Shown: positions 7,729 through 16,967 of the stretch, piece after piece | How the letters are laid out: each line of letters starts with the position of its first letter | Position numbering within the stretch: position 1 is the first letter of the stretch | Assembly: GCA_028688225.1 (NCBI GenBank) | Contig: JAQTYQ010000012.1 | Coordinates: 1 to 64,000, forward strand | Direction: 5' to 3' | DNA length: 64,000 bases | Source of the DNA: Opitutaceae bacterium | GTDB lineage: Bacteria; Verrucomicrobiota; Verrucomicrobiia; Opitutales; Opitutaceae | Translations under genes and position numbers: made by a program | Notes under the pieces: generated by a model | Told to the model about the DNA's origin: nothing | Database searches by the model: none | The model's input: the letters and a program-made list of their open reading frames with translations, nothing else

Positions 7729-8673
7729 AATCCAGGCATCGTCGCCGTCATCGACCTTGGCAGCAATTCGATCAAGTCGCTTGTCGCCACCCGCGATGAC
7801 ATGGGCGGAATCAAGGCGCTGCAGACCGGGACGCTCGATGTCCGCATCGGCACGGGCATCGGCCAGGCGCAGCCGCGGCTGACCGAGGAGGGCATGCAAG
7901 GCGGCCTCGACGCCGTGCGGCAACTGCTCGACCGGATGGCGCCGCTGGCACCGCAACGCATCGCGCTCGTCGCGACCAGCGCGGTCCGCGACGCCGCCAA
8001 CGGCGCGGAGTTCCGCGTCCGCGTCCGCGCGGCCACCGGCCATGAGCTCCGAATCCTGACCGGCGCCGAGGAGGCCAATCTCATCGGGCGCGGACTTGTC
8101 TCCGATCCGGCCTTGGCCGACTTGCAGGACTTCCACGTCTTCGATCTCGGCGGCGGCAGCCTGGAGTGCCTGGCCTTTCGGATGCGGCGCCTGGAACAGG
8201 CGGCCAGCCTGCCCCTCGGCTGCGTCCGCCTCACCGAGCAGTGCGTGCCGGATCCGGCGGCGTCCTTCAGTGATGCCAGTCGGGTACGCGTCATGGCAGT
8301 CTGCCGCGAAGTACTGGTCAAAAGTGGATTTTACCTCGCTCCTGCCGGCGAAATGCCCGCGATCTTTGCCGGCGGCACCGTCACCACGGCCCGCGCTATT
8401 CTCGCCGCGCGGGTGGGCCGGTCGCTCACCGACACCAGCCCGATTATTGCCGTCAGCGAACTGCAAGCCCTGCTCGACGATACCGCCCGCCTGCCGCTGG
8501 CGGAACGGCGGAAGATTCCCGGCCTCCCGGCAGCACGGGCTGACGTGTTTCCGACGGCACTGGCTACGGTGCTCGCCGTGGCCGAGGCCGGCGGCATCGC
8601 CGCCTTCCGTCACTCGTTCTACAACCTGCGTTACGGCCTCGCCGCCGACCTGATGGCTTCCCATCCCGCCTGA
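7723..8673 (+). CDS. Ppx/GppA family exopolyphosphatase / pppGpp phosphohydrolase
   Basis: ASKHA-fold phosphatase acting on polyphosphate or pppGpp. Visible nucleotide-fold motifs are phosphate-1 AVIDLGSNSIKSLVA, ATSAVRDAANG, LTGAEEANL, phosphate-2 FDLGGGSLECLAF and AGGTVTTARAI. At about 316 residues it is a short two-domain Ppx lacking the C-terminal HD domain. The frame extends upstream to a TTG at 7687 through a repeat-like sequence. A GTG at 7723 (GTG-GTT-AAT) directly precedes the fold and is preferred, with moderate certainty. A perfect 40-bp palindrome lies 27 bp after the stop. Confidence 0.9.
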   Translation: MVNPGIVAVIDLGSNSIKSLVATRDDMGGIKALQTGTLDVRIGTGIGQAQPRLTEEGMQGGLDAVRQLLDRMAPLAPQRIALVATSAVRDAANGAEFRVRVRAATGHELRILTGAEEANLIGRGLVSDPALADLQDFHVFDLGGGSLECLAFRMRRLEQAASLPLGCVRLTEQCVPDPAASFSDASRVRVMAVCREVLVKSGFYLAPAGEMPAIFAGGTVTTARAILAARVGRSLTDTSPIIAVSELQALLDDTARLPLAERRKIPGLPAARADVFPTALATVLAVAEAGGIAAFRHSFYNLRYGLAADLMASHPA

Positions 8674-8700
8674 CCGTCCCCGGACCTGTGTACTCCATGG

Positions 8701-8740
8701 CGAGCGATTCAATGATCCGATCGGATCATTGAATCGCTCG
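8701..8740. terminator. Perfect 40-bp palindrome between convergent genes
   Basis: The two 20-bp halves are exact reverse complements without a spacer; the left half is CGAGCGATTCAATGATCCGA. It lies between the convergent ppx-like and rluD-like genes, so a bidirectional terminator is the simplest role. No T-tract follows on either strand, so an operator or a cruciform-forming element remains possible. Confidence 0.6.
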
Positions 8741-8786
8741 GACCAGCGCACGCGGCGCCCCTCGAGGGTTTGAGGCAGGCACGCTT

Positions 8787-9764
8787 TCAGCGGTGTGCGA
8801 GAACGGTGCGCAAGGCGGCGAGGAATTCTGCAAAGTCGCGGGGCGGCGGAGCGCGGAGATCCATCGCCCGGGCGGTGACCGGGTGCAGAAAGGCGATGCG
8901 TTCCGCATGCAGCATCACGCGCGGCGGCACGGGCAACTGGGGATCCTGCTTCCAGCCGTAGGTGCGGTCACCCAGGAGCGGATGACCAATGGACTTGAAA
9001 TGGACGCGAATCTGATGCGTGCGGCCGCTATGGATGCGGCAGCGCACCAGCGCCGCCCGGCCGCCGAATGCCTCGACCGCCTCCCAGTCGGTGCGCGCCG
9101 GGCGGCCGCCCTCGCCCACCGTCATGCGCTCGCGGTGCACGGGATGGCGGCTGATGGCGCGCTCGATCACCCCGCTTTGCAGGCGCGGCACGCCGGATAC
9201 GAGCCCCAGATACTCCTTGCGCAGGTGGCGGCCGGCGAACTGCTCCGACAGTCCGCGGTGCGCCGCGTCATGTTTGGCCACGAGCAACACGCCGGAGGTT
9301 TCCTTGTCGAGCCGGTGCACGATGCCGGGCCGCTCCACGCCGCCGACCCCGCTCAGGCTGCCCGCGCAGTGCGCCAGCAGGGCATGCACCAGCGTGTCGT
9401 CACCCGTGCCCGCGCCGGGGTGCACGACCATGCCGGCGGCCTTGTTGATCGCCAGCAGGTGCTCGTCCTCGTACAGGATGTCGAGCGGGATGGCCACGGG
9501 CCGCAATGCCGCCGGCACAATCTCAGGCAGAGTGAACTCCAGCCGGTCGCCGCCTTTGACCGCATCGCTCTGGCCAATGACCGCGCCGTTGCACCGCACG
9601 CGCCCGGCCGCGAAGGCGCGCTGCAAGGCGGCCCGGCTGTGCCCGGGGAACGCCGCGGCCAGCACCTTGTCGGCCCGGTCGCGGCGGATGGAAGAGGGAA
9701 CGATGTAGGAGCTGGCTGGCAAGCGATGCCACGCTGACCGCGGAGCGCGCACGGTGCAAGTCAC
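8787..9764 (-). CDS. RluD/RluA family 23S rRNA pseudouridine synthase
   Basis: Isomerises uridine to pseudouridine in large-subunit rRNA. The 325-residue protein has an N-terminal S4-like RNA-binding domain (RADKVLAAAFPGHSRAALQRA). The RluA catalytic domain has GIVHRLDKETSGVLLVAK (catalytic Asp about residue 153), RRHLRKEYLGLV-type motif II, and CRIHSGRTHQIRVHFKSIGHPLLGD. The architecture matches RluD (U1911/1915/1917) rather than single-domain RluA/RluC, but the target is not proven. The start at 9764 is a GTG in a poorly conserved leader and may be too far upstream. Confidence 0.93.
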   Translation of the reverse strand: MTCTVRAPRSAWHRLPASSYIVPSSIRRDRADKVLAAAFPGHSRAALQRAFAAGRVRCNGAVIGQSDAVKGGDRLEFTLPEIVPAALRPVAIPLDILYEDEHLLAINKAAGMVVHPGAGTGDDTLVHALLAHCAGSLSGVGGVERPGIVHRLDKETSGVLLVAKHDAAHRGLSEQFAGRHLRKEYLGLVSGVPRLQSGVIERAISRHPVHRERMTVGEGGRPARTDWEAVEAFGGRAALVRCRIHSGRTHQIRVHFKSIGHPLLGDRTYGWKQDPQLPVPPRVMLHAERIAFLHPVTARAMDLRAPPPRDFAEFLAALRTVLAHR

Positions 9765-9833
9765 CGTCTCCGGACCCTACGTCCGGCAGATTTTCGTGCC
9801 GGTGTCAGCGAGACGCCCGCGTATCCCTGGTCG

Positions 9834-9863
9834 CTATCGATGTAACGATCGTTACATCGATAG
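9834..9863. promoter_or_regulatory. Perfect 30-bp palindrome with core TGTAACGATCGTTACA
   Basis: Arms CTATCGATGTAACGA and its exact reverse complement abut. The 16-bp core TGTAACGATCGTTACA occurs again at 28135-28150 upstream of kup and menB. It lies about 70 bp upstream of the rluD-like start. Dyads of this shape are typical operators of dimeric HTH regulators such as the TetR family (family knowledge), but no such regulator gene is in the window. Confidence 0.6.
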
Positions 9864-9984
9864 GGTATCCTTGTCGACACGGAGTGCCTTTACTGCTGCA
9901 GCTACTGCAGCGTTCTCCGCCCTGGCATTGGCGCAGATTTCCATCAGCCAGCAGGAGGCGGGCTTCCACAGCCGCCCGATGCGA

Positions 9985-11106
9985 TCAGCGTTTCCCTAGG
10001 AGGTAATCCGGATTCAGTTTTTGGAGCGCTTTCGGGACGAAGAGCCCGTCCCGGCGAATGAGCCGGCCGTCGAACCAGATTTCGCCGCCGCCGTACTCCG
10101 GACGCTGGATGCAGACCAGATCCCAGTGGACCTGCGACTTGTTGCCGTTGCCGCACTCCGCATAGGCCTGGCCGGGCGTAAAGTGGAAGGAACCGGCGAT
10201 CTTCTCGTCAAAGAGGATGTCGCGCATCGGCTGGAGGATATGCGGGTTGAAGCCGAGGGCGAATTCACCGACGTAGCGCGCGCCGGGATCGCTGTCGAGG
10301 ATCTGGTTGAGCCGCTTCGGATTGTTGCCCGCGGCCTCGATGATCCGGCCGCGTTTGAACACCAGGCGGATGTTGTCGAACGAGGTGCCGAGATAGACCG
10401 TGGGCGCGTTGTACTGGATCACACCCTCGACGCTCTCCTTGACCGGGCAGGAGAACACCTCGCCGTCGGGGATGTTCTTCGTGCCGCCACACTCCTCGGC
10501 GCCGATGCCCTGGATGGAAAAGCGCAGGTCGGTGCCCGGGCCCTTGATGTGCACCCGGTCGGTGCGGCGCATAAGGTCGCTCAACGCCTTCATGCCCGGC
10601 ACCATGCGGCGGTAGTCCAGCGTACAGACCCGGAAATAAAAATCCTCGAACGCCTCGGTGCTCAGGCCAGCTTGCTGGGCCATGGCGGACGTCGGCCAGC
10701 GCAGGACGACCCACTTGGTCTGGTTCACCCGGCGGTCCTGCACCGGCTTCATCAGGCGCGAAACCAGCTTCACACTGGTAGACGGAACGTCGGAGGTCTC
10801 GAAGATGTTGGCCGAGCCGCGCAGCGCGATGTAGGCCTGCATCCGCTTCATGCGGGCCAGCTCCACCGCAGTATGCGGCGCATATTGGGCGGCGACGGCG
10901 CCGCGCATCAGCTCGCGGACAACGCGGGCGTGGTGAACGAGGGCGAACGGCAGGGCACCGCGCCGGCGGGCCGCGCGAATCAGGGCGATGACCATGGCGT
11001 CGGGCACGTCGAAGGCGTCGATCAGCACGCGTTCACCTTTCCTGAGCCTGGTCGAGAAACCTGTGAGCACCTCGGCCAGCGCAAGCATGCGGGGATCGGT
11101 AATCAT
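9985..11106 (-). CDS. Aminopeptidase, peptidase family M29
   Basis: Metal-dependent (Co/Zn) aminopeptidase of the AmpS/aminopeptidase T family, 373 residues, cytosolic, releasing N-terminal amino acids. Likely metal ligands are the Glu in [16 protein letters not shown], the Glu in [13 protein letters not shown], the His in [16 protein letters not shown] and the HWD triad in [11 protein letters not shown]. These are spaced as in M29 enzymes. The start ATG at 11106 gives the normal N-terminus. It is transcribed away from lpxK, with a dispersed repeat upstream. Confidence 0.93.
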   Translation of the reverse strand: MITDPRMLALAEVLTGFSTRLRKGERVLIDAFDVPDAMVIALIRAARRRGALPFALVHHARVVRELMRGAVAAQYAPHTAVELARMKRMQAYIALRGSANIFETSDVPSTSVKLVSRLMKPVQDRRVNQTKWVVLRWPTSAMAQQAGLSTEAFEDFYFRVCTLDYRRMVPGMKALSDLMRRTDRVHIKGPGTDLRFSIQGIGAEECGGTKNIPDGEVFSCPVKESVEGVIQYNAPTVYLGTSFDNIRLVFKRGRIIEAAGNNPKRLNQILDSDPGARYVGEFALGFNPHILQPMRDILFDEKIAGSFHFTPGQAYAECGNGNKSQVHWDLVCIQRPEYGGGEIWFDGRLIRRDGLFVPKALQKLNPDYLLGKR

Positions 11107-11208
11107 ACTCCGGGAAGACAGCGGGCCGAAGCCGATGTCGCAAGGGCGAACATAGCCGTCGCACGGTTTAAATTCTCCCCGGGCTGCGGCCTGCAGGTGA
11201 ACTGCGGT

Positions 11209-11332
11209 TGAGATTCGCGCATCAGATCGACATCCGGAGGTAGGGCGCTCTGCTGGCCAGCAGAGCTGGGCACGCCAAGAAGCACGGACGGCCCGGCGGT
11301 CCGTCCCTACCCGTCGGGCTATTTTACGAACA
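11209..11332. repeat. Dispersed repeat, copy B (124 bp)
   Basis: Aligns along its whole length with 48029-48152 at roughly 85 % identity by eye, both starting TGAGATTC and ending TATTTT(A/G)CGAACA. It contains a perfect 20-bp palindrome GCTCTGCTGGCCAGCAGAGC at 11247-11266 and the shared core GGACGGCCCGGCGGTCCGTC at 11286. It lies between the start of the aminopeptidase and the stop of lpxK, both on the minus strand. Confidence 0.85.
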
Positions 11333-12559
11333 TCACGAAGGGCGGCCGTTCGTCCCGTCCGCCCGCTCCAGCGGCGGGTTGCTGCCCCCGGGAAAGCAGA
11401 TGCGCGAGACGGCCTCGCTAAAGTCCGCCGCGCCGCTGATGATCTCGATCTCCAGGCGCAGGTAGTAGAGCGGCAGCGGGAAGTGCAGAGTCGCGTCGAG
11501 CCGCACGGCGTCCTTTTCGGTGGTCACGAGAAAATCCAGCCCGGCCGAGCGGGCTTGGCGGAAGACGAGGTCAAGGTCTTCCTGGGTGAACCGGTAATGG
11601 TCGAGAAAGCGTTTCGTGTAGAGCAGGTTGGCGCCGAGTTCGCGGAGAAAATGCTCGAAACTCTCCGGCGTGGCGATGCCGCTGAAGGCGCCGACGCGCT
11701 TGTCCTTGAGGAAGCCGAGCGGCTGGCGTTCGTCGGCGCCGATGCGCTGGAGGTACTGCGGGCGGTGGGCGCACTCGATGACATCCACGCCGGGATTGTG
11801 CTTCTGGATCAGCTCCTCGATCTCGGGATCATGCTGGCCGTTGGACTTGGTGAGAAAGATGTAGGAGGCACGCCGCAGGTGCTTGACCGGCTCGCGCAGG
11901 ATGCCGCGGGGCAGCAGGTGCCCGTTGCCGAAGGGGTTGGTCTTGTCCACCAGCAGCAGGTTCAGCCGGCCCTTGAGCGGAAGGTATTGGAAACCGTCGT
12001 CGAGGACGAGCGTGTCGCAGCCGAAGCGGCGGATGGCGTAGGTGCCCGCCTTGACGCGGTTCTTGTCGACCAGCACGACCACGCCCGGCAGGTTGCGCGC
12101 CAGCATGTAGGGCTCGTCGCCGGCCTGCTCGGAGTCGAGCAGCACGTGTTCGCCGTCGCTGACCACGCGCGGCGGCGGCTCCTCCGAATGCGTGAGGGCA
12201 TTCCAGGCCCGGCGCCAGAACGGCGGGCGTTTGCTCTTGTAGCCGCGGCTGAGGATGGCGACCCGGCGTCCGCGCTCGGCCAGCGCCCGGGCGAACTTTT
12301 CCACCACCGGGGTCTTGCCCGTGCCGCCGACGGTGAGGTTGCCGACCACGACGACCAGACAGCCCAGCGGCTGGTCATGCAGAAGGCGCTGCCGGTAGAG
12401 CCAGAGCCGCAGCTGGACCACCCCGCTGAAAAGGAAGGAAAGCCCCTGCAACAACGCCGCGTAGACCGCCGCCCCTGTGTCCTCCCTCCGCCCAAGGATC
12501 ACATCGATGGTATATTGCTCGAAGGCGTAGTATTTCTTCCTGAGCCAGGGCGGCGGCAT
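11333..12559 (-). CDS. lpxK: Tetraacyldisaccharide 4'-kinase
   Basis: Phosphorylates the 4' position of the lipid A disaccharide at the inner membrane, showing that the host makes LPS. The 408-residue protein has an N-terminal amphipathic/hydrophobic segment ([23 protein letters not shown]). A P-loop follows in [20 protein letters not shown], then [49 protein letters not shown] and LPRGILREP. It is longer than the E. coli enzyme (328 aa), with extra residues after the RGYKSK motif ([16 protein letters not shown]). It stands alone, without other lpx genes. Confidence 0.95.
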   Translation of the reverse strand: MPPPWLRKKYYAFEQYTIDVILGRREDTGAAVYAALLQGLSFLFSGVVQLRLWLYRQRLLHDQPLGCLVVVVGNLTVGGTGKTPVVEKFARALAERGRRVAILSRGYKSKRPPFWRRAWNALTHSEEPPPRVVSDGEHVLLDSEQAGDEPYMLARNLPGVVVLVDKNRVKAGTYAIRRFGCDTLVLDDGFQYLPLKGRLNLLLVDKTNPFGNGHLLPRGILREPVKHLRRASYIFLTKSNGQHDPEIEELIQKHNPGVDVIECAHRPQYLQRIGADERQPLGFLKDKRVGAFSGIATPESFEHFLRELGANLLYTKRFLDHYRFTQEDLDLVFRQARSAGLDFLVTTEKDAVRLDATLHFPLPLYYLRLEIEIISGAADFSEAVSRICFPGGSNPPLERADGTNGRPS

Positions 12560-12639
12560 GCGGGAGCGGGAAAGATTGAAGGTTGACGTACCCGGCGGCG
12601 TTTCGCTTGGTAATGGTTTCCTACCGTCCGCGCCGCGCC

Positions 12640-12999
12640 ATGCAACTCAATCTGCTCAAGTCCAAGATCCATCGCGCCGAAGTCACCGACGCCAGCCTCA
12701 ACTACGAGGGCAGCCTGGCCATCGACGTCGAGTTCATGAACCTCGTCGGCCTGCGGCCCTACGAGCGGATCCTCATCGGCAACATGAACAACGGCGAACG
12801 GTTTGAAACCTATGCCATCGCCGCGCCCGCCGGCTCGAAGAGCATCAGCCTCAACGGCGGCACCGCCCACCTCGGCAAGCTCGGCGACCTGCTGACGATC
12901 ATGTCCTTCGCGTGGGTCGACGAACGCGAGGCAACCGACTGGCACCCCAAGGTGCTCGTGCTGGCCGATGCCAACCGGCGGATCCTCAAGCAGAGCTGA
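12640..12999 (+). CDS. panD: Aspartate 1-decarboxylase
   Basis: Pyruvoyl enzyme making beta-alanine for pantothenate/CoA. The 119-residue protein starts [20 protein letters not shown]. The self-cleavage site is the Gly-Ser in NYEGSLAID (residues about 24-25), where Ser becomes the pyruvoyl group. Catalytic features further on include [22 protein letters not shown] and [13 protein letters not shown]. The ATG at 12640 fits all PanD N-termini; longer in-frame starts upstream are rejected. It is divergent from lpxK and not linked to panB/panC here. Confidence 0.94.
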   Translation: MQLNLLKSKIHRAEVTDASLNYEGSLAIDVEFMNLVGLRPYERILIGNMNNGERFETYAIAAPAGSKSISLNGGTAHLGKLGDLLTIMSFAWVDEREATDWHPKVLVLADANRRILKQS

Positions 13000-13094
13000 A
13001 GCCGGCCCCGCGGCCAGCGGCCCTGAAACCCGGAGAGCACACCTGCGTTTCCCCTGGACATCCGGGCTCTGGCCCTGACTCCTTCTTTCCATCC

Positions 13095-14186
13095 ATGAGC
13101 TACAAACTCTTCATTCCCGGCCCGGTGGCCGTATCGGAAAAGACGCTGCGCGCGATGGCCCAGCCCATGATCGGGCACCGCAGCTCGGACTTCGTGGCGC
13201 TGTACCAGTCCCTGCAGCCCGACCTGCAGGCGCTCTTCGGCACGAAGGACCCGGTCTTTCTCAGCACGACCAGCGCCTGGGGCATGATGGAGGCGGCGAT
13301 CCGCAACGTCGTCGGCAAAAAGGTCCTCACCTGCATGAACGGCGCGTTCTCGGACAAGTGGCACGACGTCGCCCGGCGCTGCGGCAAGGCCGCCGGCGCG
13401 CTCAAGCTCGAGTGGGGCCAGCCGGTCGACCCCGAGGCCGTCCGCCGCGAGCTGGCCACCGGCCAGTACGACGCCGTCACGATCATCCACAACGAGACCT
13501 CCTGCGGCTGCATGAGCGACCTCGCCGCGGTCATGGCCGTGGTCCGCCAGTTCCCCGAGGTCATCTCGGTCGTCGACACCGTCAGCTCGTTCAGCGCGCT
13601 GCCGATCCCGAAGGACCAGCTGGGCATCGACATCATGCTCACCGGCACGCAGAAGGCGCTGGCGCTGCCGCCGGGGCTCTCCCTCTGCTCGGTGTCAAAG
13701 CGCGCGCTGGATCGCGCCGCCACCATCGCCCACCGCGGCTACTACCTCGACCTCCTCGAGTTCCAGACCAACCACGAGAAAGGCATGACGCCGAGCACGC
13801 CGAGCATCCCGCACATCTATGGGCTCAAGTCGAAGCTGGAGGACATCAAGGCCGAAGGCGTGGAGAAACGCCATGCCCGGCACGCCCGGCTCAATCAAAC
13901 CGTCCGCGCGTGGGCCTTCGCCAAGGGCTTCAAACTCTTCCCCCGCGATGGCTACGGTTCGGTGACCCTCAACTGCTTTGTCAACACGCTCAACCTCGAC
14001 CTGCCGGCGCTGCTCAAGGTGCTCAAGTCGAAACACGGCTTCGTCATCGACGGCGGCTACGGCAAACTCAAGGGGAAGACCTTCCGCATCTCCAACATGG
14101 GCGACGAGACCGATGAGACCATCGCCGTCCTGCTCAAGGCCCTCGACAGCGCGCTGGCGGAAACGCCGAAATTGGCGGCCGGTTAA
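13095..14186 (+). CDS. Class V aminotransferase, serine/alanine-glyoxylate type
   Basis: PLP-dependent fold-type I aminotransferase, 363 residues. The N-terminus KLFIPGPVAVSEKTLRAM, HRSSDFVALYQ, the Asp in VVDTVSSFSALPI and the Schiff-base Lys in TGTQKALALPPGLSL (about K187) are diagnostic. The C-terminus has the substrate-binding RISNMGD. The family includes alanine/serine-glyoxylate aminotransferases and archaeal-type phosphoserine aminotransferases, so the true substrate is open. The ATG at 13095 gives the family start; the frame is open further upstream without homology. It starts 95 bp after panD on the same strand. Confidence 0.9.
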   Translation: MSYKLFIPGPVAVSEKTLRAMAQPMIGHRSSDFVALYQSLQPDLQALFGTKDPVFLSTTSAWGMMEAAIRNVVGKKVLTCMNGAFSDKWHDVARRCGKAAGALKLEWGQPVDPEAVRRELATGQYDAVTIIHNETSCGCMSDLAAVMAVVRQFPEVISVVDTVSSFSALPIPKDQLGIDIMLTGTQKALALPPGLSLCSVSKRALDRAATIAHRGYYLDLLEFQTNHEKGMTPSTPSIPHIYGLKSKLEDIKAEGVEKRHARHARLNQTVRAWAFAKGFKLFPRDGYGSVTLNCFVNTLNLDLPALLKVLKSKHGFVIDGGYGKLKGKTFRISNMGDETDETIAVLLKALDSALAETPKLAAG

Positions 14187-14402
14187 GTCGGGCGTGCTCC
14201 AGGCATCACGTCCCAAAACACAGCGGCTGCCAGAGCAGCGACGCCCTTGTCGTCGGCCATATCCCACTCTGTTGCTCTTCCCGGCGCCCGCCCCTCGCGC
14301 GCGCGTACGCGCAGGCGGGCGCGCGCGGCTCGACAAAATCCGATTTGTGAAACTAGGGCTTGAAATCAGCCGATCCGTGGCTATCGCCTTCCCGCCCCCA
14401 TC

Positions 14403-16922
14403 ATGAAGTCCCTGATCATCGCCGAGAAGCCCAGCGTGGCCGCCGACCTCGCGCGCGCGCTTGGCAAGGTCCCCAAAAAAGGCGACCACTTCGAGAACGA
14501 TGCGTACGTCATCTCGTCGGCGGTGGGACATCTGGTCGAACTCGAGATGCCGGAGGATATCGACAAGAAGCTGTACGGCTTCTGGCGGCTGGAAACCCTG
14601 CCGATCATCCCGAAGAAATTCGGCCTCAAGCCGATCGAGGAATCCAGGGAGCGTTTCAATCACCTGAAGAAGCTGCTCGCCCGCAAGGACATTGCCGTGG
14701 TCGTCAACGCCTGTGACGCCGGTCGCGAGGGCGAGTTGATCTTCACCTACCTTTACCAGCTCACGAAGTGCAAGCTGCCGGTCAAACGCGCGTGGATGCA
14801 GACCATGACCAACGAGGGGCTGCGCGCGGCATTCCAGAGCCTGCGGGACGGCGCGCAGATGGTGCCGCTGGCCGAGGCCGCGCGCTGCCGCAGCGAGAGC
14901 GACTGGCTCATCGGCATCAACGGCACGCGGGCCCTCACCAAGCGCATGTTCGGCTCGCGCGCCGGCAATGTGGCGTCGGTCGGCCGCGTGCAGACCCCCA
15001 CCCTCGCCATCGTCGTCGCCCGCGAACTCGAGATCCGCAATTTCCAGCCCCGGCCCTACTGGCGCGTCACCGCCGTTTTCCAGGTGACAAAGGGCACGTA
15101 CGAGGGCGTCTATCAGCGGCCCAACTTCAAGAAGGCGGAGAACGACGAGCACGACCGGATCGACCGCATCTGGGAAAAAACCACGGCTGAGGCCGTGCTG
15201 GCGGCCTGCCAGGGTCAGCCGTCCGCCGCCGTCACGGAAGAGAAGAAGGCCTCCTCGCAGGCCGCCCCGCGACTCTACGACCTGACCACGCTGCAGCGCG
15301 AGGCCAACAACCGCTTCGGCCTGTCCGCCCGGCGCACGCTCCAGATCGCCCAGGCGCTTTACGAGCGGCACAAGATGATCACCTACCCGCGCACCGATTC
15401 GCGCGCCCTGCCGGAGGATTACATGCCGACGGTGAAGGAGACTCTCTCCAACCTCCATGGCAGCCTGGCGCCGCACGCCCGGAAGGTGCTGACGGAAGGC
15501 TGGGTGCGGCCCAACCGGCGCATCTTCAACAACGCCCAGGTCTCCGACCACTTCGCCATCATCCCGACCGCGCACGAGGCCGCGCACCTCGACGACATGG
15601 AGGCGAAGATTTTCGACATGATTGCGCGCCGGTTTATCGCCGTCTTCCATCCGGCCGCGGAATTCGACATCACCACGCGCATCAGCACGGTGGCCGGCCA
15701 CGATTTCAAGACCGAGGGCAAGGTCCTCACCTTCGCCGGCTGGCTCGCCGTCTACGGCAAAACGACGGTGGATGACGATGCCCCCGACGCGAAGTCGCTG
15801 CCCGCCCTCGATCCGGCCGACGGCCGGCCGCCAAAGGCGCAGATGATCTCCTCCGAGTTGCACAGCGAAACCACCCGGCCGCCGCCGCGCTACACCGAGG
15901 CCACGCTGCTTTCCGCGATGGAGGGCGCCGGCAAGCTGGTGGACGACGAGGATCTGGCCGAGGCCATGAAGGAGCGCGGCCTCGGCACGCCGGCCACGCG
16001 CGCCGACACCATCGACGGCCTCATCAACCAGAAATACGTCGAGCGGCAGCAGCGCGAGCTGGTGCCGACGGCCAAGGCCGAGGCGCTCCTGCAGTTCCTG
16101 GCCGCGGTCCAGGCCGAGGGGCTGACCAAACCCGACATGACCGGCGAGTGGGAGTACAAGCTGCGCCAGATCGAGCATGGCAAATTCTCCCGCGCCAAGT
16201 TCATGGAGGAGATCGTCGAAGTCACCAAAGGGATCGTGGAGCGGGTGAAAACTTTCGAGGAGTCCCTCGACGACGCCCGCCGGACCGACTGGAAGAGTCC
16301 GACCGACGGCCAACCGATGCTGGAGACGCTGCGGGCCTACAAATCGCAGGACGGCCTGCTCACCATTTACAAGATCATCGGCAACCGCCGCATCGAGGAG
16401 GCGGAGGCGCGGGAACTGGCCGAGAAGGGCCAGATCGGACCGCTCGACAACTTCCGCTCCAAGGCCGGACGGCCATTCAGCGCGATCCTGCGGATCGATC
16501 CGACCGAAAAAAAAGTCGTGTTCCAATTCGACGGCCAGCGCGACGGCAACGGCAACGTCAAGATCGACTTCACCGGCCTGCAGCCCATCGGCCCGGCCCC
16601 CGAAAAATTCGGCCCGGGCGCGGAAGTGTACGAGACGCCGCAAAGCTACGTCGTGCGCCGGGTGGAGAACGGCGAGGACAAGATCCTGGTCCGCTGCTCC
16701 CGCCGCATCCTCGCCCGCGACATTCCGCGCGAACAGTTTCTGAAAATGATCGAGACCGGCCGGACCGATCTGCTCGAGAAATTCTGGTCCCAGCGCACCC
16801 GGCGTCCGTTCTCGGCCTTCCTCGTGCTGAAGCCGGACTTGACGACCGGTTTTGAATTCGCGCCGCGCGCCCCCAAGGTGCCAAAAACCGGCAAGGCCAA
16901 GCCGGCCGCACCCGACGCCTGA
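14403..16922 (+). CDS. topB: DNA topoisomerase III (type IA)
   Basis: Relaxes or decatenates DNA by single-strand passage. The 839-residue protein begins with the Toprim domain (MKSLIIAEKPSVAADLARAL; acidic motif VVNACDAGREGELIFTYLYQ). The type IA core has GRVQTPTLAIVVARE and the active-site Tyr in KMITYPRTDSRALP (Y328). The C-terminal 220 residues contain two related cryptic repeats (ILRIDPTEKKVVFQFD; FLVLKPDLTTGFEF), a form seen in longer TopB proteins. A 982-residue antisense frame overlapping it is a shadow. It is followed by a hairpin and the convergent LysR gene. Confidence 0.96.
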   Translation: MKSLIIAEKPSVAADLARALGKVPKKGDHFENDAYVISSAVGHLVELEMPEDIDKKLYGFWRLETLPIIPKKFGLKPIEESRERFNHLKKLLARKDIAVVVNACDAGREGELIFTYLYQLTKCKLPVKRAWMQTMTNEGLRAAFQSLRDGAQMVPLAEAARCRSESDWLIGINGTRALTKRMFGSRAGNVASVGRVQTPTLAIVVARELEIRNFQPRPYWRVTAVFQVTKGTYEGVYQRPNFKKAENDEHDRIDRIWEKTTAEAVLAACQGQPSAAVTEEKKASSQAAPRLYDLTTLQREANNRFGLSARRTLQIAQALYERHKMITYPRTDSRALPEDYMPTVKETLSNLHGSLAPHARKVLTEGWVRPNRRIFNNAQVSDHFAIIPTAHEAAHLDDMEAKIFDMIARRFIAVFHPAAEFDITTRISTVAGHDFKTEGKVLTFAGWLAVYGKTTVDDDAPDAKSLPALDPADGRPPKAQMISSELHSETTRPPPRYTEATLLSAMEGAGKLVDDEDLAEAMKERGLGTPATRADTIDGLINQKYVERQQRELVPTAKAEALLQFLAAVQAEGLTKPDMTGEWEYKLRQIEHGKFSRAKFMEEIVEVTKGIVERVKTFEESLDDARRTDWKSPTDGQPMLETLRAYKSQDGLLTIYKIIGNRRIEEAEARELAEKGQIGPLDNFRSKAGRPFSAILRIDPTEKKVVFQFDGQRDGNGNVKIDFTGLQPIGPAPEKFGPGAEVYETPQSYVVRRVENGEDKILVRCSRRILARDIPREQFLKMIETGRTDLLEKFWSQRTRRPFSAFLVLKPDLTTGFEFAPRAPKVPKTGKAKPAAPDA

Positions 16923-16940
16923 CCAGCCGGCCGCGGCTGG
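16923..16940. terminator. Hairpin between convergent topB and LysR gene
   Basis: Arms CCAGCCG and CGGCTGG (7 bp) around GCCG immediately follow the topB stop. There is no T-tract, so any terminator function, probably bidirectional, is inferred from the convergent position. Confidence 0.45.
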
Positions 16941-16967
16941 AACAGGTCTTGCGCGCGCCCCGGCGAT

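Noticed and set aside
9754-9999. 81-codon + strand frame with a signal-peptide-like stretch (AATAAFSALALAQ)
   Set aside because: It runs through the 30-bp palindrome and overlaps the ends of two minus-strand genes; the hydrophobic stretch is short and no ribosome site is seen.
14260-14340. Dense CGCGCG/GCGCGC tract before topB
   Set aside because: Simple alternating GC sequence with many trivial palindromes; no specific element could be defined.
13695-16643. 982-codon antisense open frame opposite topB and the aminotransferase
   Set aside because: It is fully overlapped by two well-supported genes and lacks any motif. Long antisense frames are expected with GC-rich third positions.
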